From positions 1 to 21,181 of the forward strand of contig WION01000758.1 in assembly GCA_015039365.1 (NCBI GenBank): a stretch of 21,181 nucleotides of DNA, given 5' to 3'. The position numbers were made by a program, and so were the translations under genes. Of this stretch, positions 10,779-19,744 are shown in pieces (the stretch's first letter is position 1; each line of letters starts with the position of its first letter). This stretch comes from Amanita rubescens (Eukaryota > Basidiomycota > Agaricomycetes > Agaricales > Amanitaceae). The notes below the pieces were generated by a model. It made no database searches. It was not told where the DNA came from and saw nothing but the letters and a program-made list of their open reading frames with translations.

Positions 10779-11157
10779 TTATGATTGGGAGGTCTGAGAT
10801 GCGGATTCTGAAGACCGATCTTTGGGAATGATTGTTCTTTCGTAAGGATGACCAGGTGTTAAAATGTTACCCTGTTCAATATCAGTCGACAGCGAACATC
10901 CAGTAAATTCAACCCACCAGCTCCAAAAGCCTAACAACAGACTTGCTTGGGATGGCACCAACTTGAAGCCAATACCGTATCCTGTCCACGCTCCACTCTA
11001 CCACTTTCTTGTTTTCACCTGGCATCAGGTGTGGTTGGTATTTCCCGAGCAATTCGACGGGTTTCCCATCTCTACGGCGGCCTTTGTCGATGGCGACTAG
11101 GTGAAATATGCGATTGTTACGTAGGCCATGGACTGCCAGGCGTAGTCGCATAGGCAT
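10779..11157 (-). CDS. MRPS16: Mitochondrial small-subunit ribosomal protein bS16m
   Basis: Two exons, 11157-10918 and 10871-10779, with one 46-nt GT-AG intron (10917-10872), encode 110 aa. The N-terminus MPMRLRLAVHGLRNNRIFHL and the block VEWSVDRIRYWLQVGAIPSK match the bacterial-type S16 fold, including the RIRYWLxVGAxPS signature that contacts 16S-like rRNA. Splicing joins RLLELG to NILTPGHPY; without it the frame would stop nine bases further on. The C-terminal extension is Ser/Lys rich, as in fungal mitochondrial S16. There is no obvious cleavable presequence; S16 proteins often carry internal targeting. The in-frame third-codon ATG is an alternative start. Yeast calls this protein Mrps16. 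Confidence 0.92.
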
Positions 11158-11355
11158 GGTTAATGACCACGGTCGTTTTGGGAAGAGTAGTGAAAATCTA
11201 TTTTTGGCCGTCTGAGGTACCAGCTTTTACTGCAGATGCAGCGGTCTTAATCACCCCGCAATCAATTCAATGTATGGAACACCTGCTTGTGTTCCTCTAC
11301 CGATGCAAAGATATAGCCGCTCGACAAAAACTACGGTTTAATACATCCATTCGAA

Positions 11356-11828
11356 TCACGCTTCATCTGGTCCGCTGCTTCCGGGAATTAGCTGGAAGAG
11401 AGGTTTAATGATGTCGGAACGACGCAGATGAGGACACCGCATACCATACAGATATTATTTCCATTCAGCAGAGTCTGTGCCAGCTTCGTTTTCTTGGTAC
11501 CTTGTGGCGTCAATTCACTGCCGATTCACTCAGGATGCATTTTGACGCCCAGTATAGTAGAAACGTACTATTCAACCACATCTTCTAGAACCATATCTAG
11601 CATTTTACCGTTATTGATATTCATTTTAACAGCCGTGCTATGTAGACAGACTTACTGACGAAGTCGTCGAACCCTAGTAGAGTTCCAGTGAATTCACGAT
11701 TGCTCTTCATGATAACCCATATACGAGATCCAATACATCTATCTATTAATTCTGTTACATGTTAGAATCATCATCACTCTAGATGGAACCTTTTAAGACA
11801 TACCGAGTGGTAATATCTGCGATGTCAT
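11356..11828 (-). CDS. LSM5: U6 snRNA-associated Sm-like protein LSm5
   Basis: Five small exons on the minus strand: 11828-11804 (25 nt), 11751-11656, 11596-11569 (28 nt), 11517-11445 and 11391-11356; 85 aa. All introns are GT-AG, 51-59 nt. No exon exceeds 96 nt, so no long ORF marks the gene. The joined protein matches LSm5: [15 protein letters not shown], then Sm1 motif [20 protein letters not shown] and [14 protein letters not shown], then Sm2 motif [13 protein letters not shown]. Each junction restores a conserved block, which makes the model firm. LSm5 is part of the LSm1-7 ring that promotes decapping in the cytoplasm and the LSm2-8 ring that binds the U6 snRNA 3' end in the nucleus. 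It lies 198 bp upstream of the co-oriented bS16m start. Confidence 0.93.
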
Positions 11829-12135
11829 GATTTGAGACGAAGCAAAGTAAATAAATAGGGTCACGAGCTCAGGATGAGATAAGGGCTTATTTTCCCTAAT
11901 GAATATATTAACGCCTTGTTACAGTCATTCAAGATACATGTTGAGGTTTGTGAGGACGAGGGTTCGTAAATATGGAATTGACAGAAGATATGTTGATAAA
12001 ACACAGACAAAATTTGGTCGATGAAAAAAAAACAATTGCGAGGTCGGAGATTGTATGGAATATTTGTAATGGCACAAAAGGAACGGTGTATAACCAGAAG
12101 AACACTAAAGGCACATGTAGAGAATACAAGACGAT
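11829..12135. other. Intergenic: importin alpha 3' UTR and LSM5 promoter
   Basis: 307 bp between two minus-strand genes. The half nearer 12135 is the importin alpha 3' UTR; the half nearer 11829 must hold the LSM5 promoter. A plus-strand ORF here (11972-12190) overlaps the end of importin alpha and resembles nothing. No RNA gene is seen. Confidence 0.5.
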
Positions 12136-14022
12136 TTACTGTCCAAAGCTGAAACCTCCTTGGGGTGCGGAAACGTCGGTGTGGAACTGAAAAAAAAATC
12201 AATTAGCTTGAGTTCAGTCTGTCACAAGGGCACGTACCGCAAAAGAGCCGGATGCATCGACATTGGGTGCACTGATAGCAGCATCCACTTCTTCCTCGTC
12301 AGGGAAGTATTTGTCCATGATGTTAAAGGCTTTCTTGTAGATTTCGAGGTTTTCATGTTGTTGCAGATTATGAATTGTTACCATGCCACCGGCTTCCTCC
12401 ACATAAACAGCATACTGATTCATAGCGCCTGGACCCGCATTGATCCTATCCATCTCACCAACTTTAAGGATATTATCCAATCCATCGAGAGCAACTTGGA
12501 TGATCTTATTGTCCATTGAGGTCAACAAATCGCAAAGCGGCTTAATGCAACCCTGTTGAACGAGGTATCGGATTTGCGATGGTTCTTGCAAACCACCTGA
12601 AGTTGCATTTGAAATCGCCCAACATGCCTCTTTTCTAGTCTTGAAATCAGCATGTTGCAGAATGTTGATAAGCGGAGGAATAATGTTGGCATCAATGACA
12701 GCCTGTATTTGGGGAGGAGAGCCAGCGGTGATGTTGGATATAGTCCAGCAAGCCTCCTTTCGAATTCCATCCTTGGGAGACGACAAGAGAGAGAGGAGTG
12801 CGGGAAGAGCACCAGAAGCAATGACAACTTGGGTCTGTAAGTCATCTCCAGTGACAATATTGCCGACCGAACGGAGGGCAGGGGTCTGAACGGCAGTCGA
12901 GTGATGCATCAACAGATCAACGAGACGCCTGCAAACACCAGACTCGATGACAGCTTGTATTTTGTCATTCGAGCCATCTGACAAGTATGAAATCGCCCAG
13001 CATGCGTCAATCAAGATCTCGTCATCGAGTGAATAGATGAGTTTTGTTAAGACTGTCAATGCGGGAGAGATCTGATCATCGTGACGTGAGCCGCCACGTA
13101 GAAGAGACGAACGATCAAGAGAATTTACCAGTTCCCAGTCTGGCTGAGGCGACTTGCCTCGGCAGAAATTGCTCAAAGTCCAGGTCGCGTTTCTAAGCAT
13201 GCTGAGTTTGTGCTGCTCGCTCAGCAAGGTCAAGAGAGGTCGCAGAGCGCCCTGCTGCAGCACATAGTCGCGACATTGCGGGCTATCGCCTGCAATATTG
13301 CCAAGTGCCCACACTGCTTGCTCCCTGACATCAAGGACAGGGGAAGATAACAAGTTAATGAATTCAGGCACAGCCCCCGCATTAATCACGACCTGTGTGT
13401 GCTCCGCTGTGCCAGAGGCAATATTGGTAAGGGCCCAGGCGGCCTCAAACTGTCAAAAATATCACCATCCGCGGTATAATTTTACAGTGGCACATGACCC
13501 ACCTGCAGCATGGAATTGCCTGTCTGCAAAAATTCGACAAACCGGGGAACAACGCCACATTCAATGACACGTTCGATCGGAGGGTTCTTCTCCTTTGAGA
13601 GGAGTTTACGGAACTTGGTAGTAGCGTCTAGCTGGCGTTCAGCGTCACCGGAAAATACGCCGCCGATCATCTCCTCAGCGAGCTGTGGGACCCAAGTTAA
13701 TTGTATGCAATGATTATTATAAAGTAGACATGCTACGAACCGGTGGATCCCAGACTCCACCTCCAATTTCCTCATCGGAGTCTGCACCAGTGCTTGCGGG
13801 GAGGAAATTTCTTCTTTTTGAGATATTTTCCTCTCTTTTCTGGCGTCTAATCTCCACTTGTTGCTCTTCGCGGCGGCGCCTTAGATCGTCCTGCTTGAGT
13901 GCGCCCTTTGCCTTGTAGGCTGTGGGATTGGCTCGCGTTTCAGATATCATCGTGTCAATGATAAAACATTTAGTCTCACCCTCTCTCCGAGCCTTCATCG
14001 TACGTGATTCGCCGGCATCCAT
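12136..14022 (-). CDS. SRP1: Importin subunit alpha (karyopherin alpha, Srp1/Kap60)
   Basis: Exons on the minus strand: 14022-13980, 13919-13741, 13682-13503, 13449-13129, 13071-12238 and 12186-12136, giving 535 aa. The protein binds classical nuclear localisation signals and, with importin beta, carries cargo through the pore. Residues about 1-60 form the importin-beta-binding domain, very basic ([25 protein letters not shown]). Armadillo repeats follow, with the W/N array that clasps NLS peptides: [66 protein letters not shown]. The acidic tail DEEEVDAA and the last 17-codon exon (GGFSFGQ-stop) match the autoinhibitory/CAS-binding C-terminus. The 57-nt intron 13128-13072 is stop-free and in frame; I splice it because family members join W-E directly to ISPAL. 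The gene lies 280 bp downstream of the co-oriented RPN2. Confidence 0.95.
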
Positions 14023-14302
14023 GATAGAAGTTATCTCTAGGCAGAGGGGATAAGCAAGTAGATGAAGATAAAAAGTAAGGTTGGTTTTGGCGCTTGTTTT
14101 GGGCTGTGACCTTATCGTAACATGTCACGTCCTTGATACAAAGAAAAAATAATTTAATTGTGACGGTGGTAATGCTCAAACTAGCTGTTCTGCAAGGTAT
14201 TCTCTTACGTAGATGAATCATCTGGCGACCCGTCAAATTCGTTGATTAAAAAACTCTAAAGAGCATCAAATAGTGCAATGTAAAGAGACGACCATGGAAC
14301 TT

Positions 14303-17300
14303 TCATGTGTCATTATCAAAGGGGTACTGGGTTTTATCATGTCAGCAAAAATACTATGGAGCTGAGAAAATCGTACCTCGAATGGTTCTGGGGGGTCCGC
14401 TTCTGGTGCATTCTCATCTAATGCGATGTGGGGTCCTGCAGGTTGAGCACGTATCGCGTGGCCATTAGCACCCGGCGCAATGGGCGGTTGAGTGATTGCT
14501 TGAACTGGTGCAGGAGGTTCAAGTTCAATGAACTCCGCATCCTCATCCGGCCGGAGATCAGCGAGGATCAAGATGCCACCCCCACTAGCATGTCCCTCGA
14601 AAGGTAACCCAAACGCAAGTCCCTTGCCCATCCTTTGCGATTCGACATTACTCGATACCGACCTCACCGGGTGATATCGCCCATCGCTTGGGAATGAGGC
14701 GAACTGCAGCTGTGCTGGAGTTACGCGCGAAAAGTTGGGTTTTATCTCATATGATGGCTCGGCCCTGCGTGCTAATCTCGACGTCGAGGCCTTGTTCTCA
14801 TCTTGACGATTAATCGACGAGACATCTTCGTTCTTTGGGGGTTCTTCAGCTTTCATCTCCACGTCTGCATCGGGTTCGGCTTTAACGTCCTTATCAAGAA
14901 TGAGTGATTGGCTATCGGAGGACAGAAATCAATACTTACAACATCCATGATTTCACCTTCTGCAGCGGCCTTGCGCTTTTCACGCGCCTTTACTTTTGCT
15001 GTGGTAGACAACACGGCGGCAGCAACCTTTGTCACGGTCTCTTTCTTCGGAGGTTTAGTTGGTGAAGGGTATGCAAAGAGACTTGGCTTGACGTTTGATA
15101 CAAAATCAAACTTGGGTATCTACCACGAGAGTTGGCTGCGAATGGTTGTAGATGCATGGATCACTGACCTTGAGGTCTCCATTCAATCCGATGATCCCGG
15201 TTGGCTCAAAGGCTAGACACGCAGCGTGCGCAAGAGGATACCAATACCAAAACTGGCAGAACATGACCATGCCCACGATTGCGCCCGTGTTCTTGCTACC
15301 AGCACGGCTTTGTAGACTTATTGTGACATTTCGGCCACCAGCGTCGATCAGCCCTTGACCAACAGCAGCTCCAAACCGCGCCAGCGGGTCTTCGTGCTTG
15401 TCCGAAATAACTTTGCCATAAAGTGAACGGATGTTCGCCAGATAAGGAGAAGATGCTTCCGAGTGTTGCACTAGCACCATTCCCAACGCGATGAATGCCC
15501 CCTGCCGTACAAAGTCGACACTATCTTTGGTCATAGGTTCTAATATTTCAATAGCATCCTGTGGTTGGAATTCCGTCAGTGGCCACTGGGACAATAGTCA
15601 GAAATGACTATACCTGTAAGCCAGTGCCAGCACAGGCGATACCCAAAGCCAAGGTGGCTCCGGATCGTACGTGCGGATTGTAACTTTCGCTCAACAGTTG
15701 GACAATCCGTGGAACTTGGGTCGGGTTTTTGAACAATAGAAAAGCTAGCGATGTAACCGCCGCCCTCCGGACATCATCCGATGTGTCGGAAACAGCGATA
15801 TGCAATAGTTTGCGGACTGCATCATTGTTGGAAGTCCCTGCATAGGCCAAAGCCAGCGTGTAGACTCCACCATAGCGCAAAATGGGATCCTAAAGGTCTG
15901 TGAGTCTGGATAACGTCGTATCGAAAGCTTTGAATGACCTTTTCAGCTAACAATTGATCAATTGTCTCATTAGCTTGTTCTTGTCTACCATAAAAGATAA
16001 ACGCGATTCCAACCGCAAGGCCACGTATGATTTTCTCGTGTTGCGTTTCACGTGTATATGATAGCATTTCCCGAATAGGCTCCTCTGCCGCAGTTCCAAG
16101 CATCGTGAGACCCATCGCGTATCCAGCAGCCTCGCCAGCGATAGCTGAATCCATGTACAGAGCTCGTTTTAAATCTTCAAATGCTTCCATGTTCTTGGAG
16201 CCCATGCCTGCAATTCCTAATCCCAGAGCTGCGCCGTGCTGAACAATTTCACCGTTTGCGGTATTCAATGTATCCCGCAAATACGTCGTCACAGCTGTGC
16301 CTGTCCCGCATCCCGCATTAATGAGACCCAGCGCGTAGAGGGCGCCTCCTTCGGAATATGATGCTCCCTGGACGTTGCTTTCACCGCCACTCTGAGGAAG
16401 GTAGGGTCCAAGTATGATCATTCCTTGCTCAAAGTAGCCCTTATGGATGACCCCTAACCCAGCGGTGGCGGAGAACTTTGACCAATTCGAAGCGAGACCG
16501 AGCCACTCAAGATTATCGCGCAAGAAGACGTCCGACGTTGTTCCTGCGTGCATGAAGGCATTTTGAAGTGTCAAAGCCGTATGATAAATGGAAGAGCGTG
16601 CTTCTAACACATCCTATAAGAGTAGTGTAAAATTAAACCCTAAAAAAGGTGCAGAGCTTACTTTAGTGTGCTTCAGAATAAGAAGATCCGCGTGGTTATT
16701 TCGCTTGAGGAATTCAAGATAGAGCTTAATGGATTCTTGGCCAGTCAGGATGTTGCGCAGCTTATCATATGTTTCCTTGGTTTTCTGTATAGACTGAGTC
16801 TCGAAGCCGGCAAAACATGTATGATCAACGTACCTCATCTCCTTCAGGAAGTTGATTACGAATGCTTTCTAAAAAGTCTTGCGAACCTCCCTCGGCCAAA
16901 TCGAATGCAAATTGAAAAGCTAAAAGTTTCTCTTTTGGGATCAATGACGTCAGGAACGGTACTGTAATTGATGGCTTGCTCAAGGTGATAAGCAACCGCA
17001 TCAGAGCATGGATGTGTGGCAATCTATCGCCGGCCGTCGGAGGAGGGAACAAGGGGAACAAAAATTCAAGGACTTCGTCGCGATACGAGAGGGAGAATCC
17101 GGCATCAACAACAGCGTCCATTGTGTATGTGAGGAGAGAGATATCTTCGGTTTGCTTGTATATCGAGGAAATGATGTCTAAGCGGTGGGATTCAAGAGCA
17201 ATACCAATGGCCTGAACCCTCACATTCAATTCACATCCAAAATGCAAGAGCTCAACTCACTTGTTTGTATTCTCCCTCAGCTATGCATCGTCCAAAGATA

Positions 17301-17816
17301 CCCTCAATGATGGCTTTCAGTCTGACGTCGCCCTTTTGGTGTGTCTTTGATAGCTCAACATAACGGTCAATAGCTTTGGCTGTGGCAACCCAAGTTAAGT
17401 TACACGAAACTGGGAGATGATTGCACATACACACGACTGTCTCAATGAACTCTTCTGACCCGGAGACGCGAGTTTCGGCTTCAAATGCCGGACCGGCACC
17501 AAGTGCAAATGATAGGGCTTCATCATATTCGCCCAAATGGTAGTATACCTTGCTTGCCAGCAGAGCAGCTACGTCTCGCGCCTCCTTTGGTAGCTCGTCG
17601 CTTTCATACAGGGTTTCTCTGAGACACCAAATGCCTATAAATATGTATACGATGAACGCAACATAAAACATACATATTAGCAATTTCTTCAGATATTTCG
17701 GGCCAAAACTGGGGTACGAGAGCATTGAGTGCCCTAAGTGCATGTTGCTTAAAAATGGGATCCGGTTCGTGCAGGAGAGCAAGCACGCCCACTGCAGAGG
17801 AGTGCTGTTGAATCAT
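14303..17816 (-). CDS. RPN2: 26S proteasome regulatory particle non-ATPase subunit Rpn2 (PSMD1)
   Basis: Eleven exons on the minus strand: 17816-17674, 17618-17431, 17379-17261, 17211-16834, 16784-16662, 16613-15939, 15889-15614, 15558-15169, 15119-14940, 14889-14377 and 14326-14303; 1002 aa. Rpn2 is the large toroidal scaffold of the 19S base that holds Rpn13 and nearby ubiquitin receptors. An N-terminal helical region ([20 protein letters not shown]) is followed by proteasome/cyclosome repeats with Gly/Ala-rich cores such as [36 protein letters not shown] and [13 protein letters not shown] Lys/Glu-rich linker ([16 protein letters not shown]) and a C-terminal beta domain follow. The last exon encodes only YPFDNDT, completing the PFEYPFD ending known in fungi; Rpn13 binds this C-terminal tail. 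Intron 9 (14939-14890) must use an AAG acceptor. The ATG at 17840 is an alternative start adding eight residues. Confidence 0.94.
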
Positions 17817-18012
17817 GAATGACGGGTTTGGAAGCAACAATGGAGTGAAAGTCGAGTATAGTAAACTTGCTTTTGGTGACGCGTCCCCTTTGCTCAGCCC
17901 TGCTCATCACGCGTATTACGTAATATTGCTTGGCTAGGGCCGTAAGATCAAACAAGGCACACCCGGGGAAACCAAACACCGTTTCTCTCCGAACCAACAG
18001 TCGCCTTTCCGT
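17817..18012. promoter_or_regulatory. Divergent promoter RPN2 / COX13 with palindromic sites
   Basis: 196 bp between the two start codons. It contains TATTACGTAATA (17914-17925), a perfect 12-bp palindrome whose core TTACGTAA (17916-17923) equals a known binding site of fungal Yap1-type bZIP factors. Two ACGCGT palindromes lie at 17879-17884 and 17909-17914, the first within GACGCGTC (17878-17885). ACGCGT is the MCB element bound by MBF in yeasts. Binding here is inference from the motif only. No TATA box is evident. Confidence 0.5.
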
Positions 18013-18613
18013 ATGTCATTCCTTGCTCGCTCTTCATTTCGCACCGCTGTGAAGCGCTCTGCAACCCGCTTCCGCTCTTTTACCACTGAGCCTGTTCCTG
18101 CAACAAAAGAGTGGATGTTAGAACAAGAAGCACAGGTGCATCATGCAGAAGGTTATTTATTATCATCTGTGGTACATATACAGTTATTCACTTGATTAAA
18201 TCCAGAAACCACCCATCTTTGGAGAAAAATAAGGTAGGCACTCGCCACGTCCCCCTCTGACTTACCACTGACGCGTTTGTATCAGTTTCTATGTTTGCGC
18301 ACCCGCTAGTGCGTGTCATCCAGACTAACGTTGTAAACCATTTGTAATTTCCTCCTAGTCGCCACTTGTATGGCCTGGGTGTATAAGGCCGAAGCTGAGC
18401 ACGCAGAGCATCTGGAACACCTGAAGCACGAGAACGATGGTCACCTTCCCGAAGTTCCCGCATATCCATACCTCAACAAGCGGGAAAAGCCTTTCCCGTG
18501 GGGCATGAATTCTCTCTTCTTTAACCCGCACGTATGTGGCGAAAAATGTGGATCCGACTTGCAATTCTGAATTTATTCTGTAGGGGCAGAAGAACATGGA
18601 GGAGGCTGCATGA
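18013..18613 (+). CDS. COX13: Cytochrome c oxidase subunit VIa (Cox13), mitochondrial
   Basis: Exons 18013-18151, 18206-18233 (28 nt), 18286-18308 (23 nt), 18359-18531 and 18584-18613 give 130 aa, the usual fungal length. Introns are GT-AG, 50-54 nt. Residues 1-25 form a presequence rich in Arg, Ser and Phe without acids. After EETTHLWRKI comes a single membrane helix (about residues 55-72, ISFYVCAPAIATCMAWVY), then the intermembrane-space region HLPEVPAYPYLNKREKPFPW, ending GMNSLFFNPH, the strongest family signature. The subunit is a regulatory, dimer-interface part of complex IV in the inner membrane. The two microexons together encode 17 residues around the start of the membrane helix. It is divergent from RPN2, with 196 bp between ATGs. 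Confidence 0.95.
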
Positions 18614-18913
18614 CATTTCTGCATATGAAATGCTTTGTACTGCGTACCCGTCATTGTGGTAGAACGTTTCACTTGGCATCTGCATATTAAACAAGAGATT
18701 GTCGATTATCTTGTGTTGCTCGTTAAGCATAATAAATCCGGATGTTAAAACGTTTTCACATATTTGTTAGTTACGAAAGTATGTTAACGGGTATGCATAG
18801 CGTAGGTACGGCTACAAAAGTTCGATCCAGATGATACTGTATAAGTTATATCTGCAAAATTGTCCAGATATATATTTTACTGATGCAATAAAGCACAACG
18901 AATGACGAGGAAC
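18614..18913. other. Convergent intergenic region between COX13 and the secreted-protein gene
   Basis: 300 bp, A/T rich, holding both 3' UTRs. AATAAA occurs on the plus strand at 18731-18736, 118 nt after the COX13 stop, and again at 18887-18892. No gene is visible. Confidence 0.5.
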
Positions 18914-19593
18914 CTAAAGCGTAATCACTGCACCAACCATGGTACTGAGAATGACGGTAGCAAAGCCAACCAACAGAGACGAGGTTACGCCAAAAGATGG
19001 TGCGCCAACCGCCGCGTTCTTAGTTGAGGAAGCGGCAGCAGTAGCGACGGTGTAGATACTGCCGAACACAGATGTCACTTCACCTGCACCCGAAGTTGCC
19101 AGTGTGAAACCTTCTCCACCGGCGCTGGTAATGACGGTAAAGACATGTCCGCCCTCCGCTATCCTGCGCATCAGAGTCGTGTTCAACTATTTTTTACAAA
19201 AGCTTACATGTCGCGTATTCAACGAAGCCTGCGGCATTACTGGTGATAACACTTGCAAGGCTCGCAGCTACAGAAGTAGCTTCACCGTAGATGGACGTCG
19301 CCGTGCTGATGAGTCCTGGCACTGGACGTCGTGATTCAATGAGTTCATGATAAATTCTCTGAAGAAAAGAATAATACCATCGTGAGTAGCAACAGAAGCA
19401 GCGCCACTTGTTATCTGGTTAATAACACTGCCGACTGAAAAAATCGTCATTATAATCTTTTTACCAGAATTGTGAAATATTGAAGTAACATACCTTGACG
19501 CTTCTCAACATCGGCAACTTCCGGCACTGCTGATGCTTTGACGGCAGTCAGGGCACTGAGGGCAATGACGATAATCTTTGCAAAACCGAACAT
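18914..19593 (-). CDS. Small secreted Ala/Ser/Thr/Val-rich protein, probably GPI-anchored, function unknown
   Basis: Exons on the minus strand: 19593-19494, 19434-19378, 19321-19208 and 19158-18914; 171 aa. All three introns are phase 1 and GT-AG, 49-59 nt. I do not recognise the family. Residues 1-22 look like a signal peptide (MFGFAKIIVIALSALTAVKA). A short acidic propeptide ends in KR at 31-32, a Kex2-type processing site. The middle is low in charge, rich in A, S, T, V and G, and has no cysteine, so this is not a hydrophobin. A pattern ATSxxGExTSVxxS recurs at residues 60-73 and 111-124. The C-terminal 25 residues are hydrophobic (SSLLVGFATVILSTMVGAVI) after a small-residue stretch (SSTKNAA), as in GPI-anchored wall proteins. 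A TATA-like element lies about 65 bp upstream. The third acceptor is taken at GATAG, because the CAG eight bases earlier gives an immediate stop. Confidence 0.7.
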
Positions 19594-19744
19594 TTTTCAA
19601 AATAGTTGAAAAGGAGGGAAGAACGAATGTAAAAAAGAAAGTGGGAGAAATTGGCTTATATGTAGCTCCACCGTGTACAAGAATGTGGAGCTGTGCGGCG
19701 TTTCCGGACGCACAGCCACTCTTCACCTTAACAAATCACGCAAA
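19594..19744. promoter_or_regulatory. Shared divergent promoter, secreted protein / RPE1
   Basis: 151 bp between start codons. On the minus strand CATATAAG (19662-19655) is a TATA-like element about 65 nt before the secreted-protein ATG. On the plus strand an ATG at 19673 is in frame with RPE1 and could give an N-terminal extension. Confidence 0.45.

Noticed and set aside
11163..11408. 81-codon plus-strand ORF upstream of bS16m
   Set aside because: It overlaps the LSM5 last exon on the opposite strand and the bS16m promoter; no family match.
11972..12190. 72-codon plus-strand ORF after LSM5
   Set aside because: It overlaps the importin alpha 3' UTR and last exon in antisense; composition is A/T driven and no family is recognised.
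14300..14376. Alternative last RPN2 intron ending at GAAAG (14300)
   Set aside because: It gives a C-terminus unlike the family, while the acceptor at 14327 yields the conserved PFEYPFD ending.
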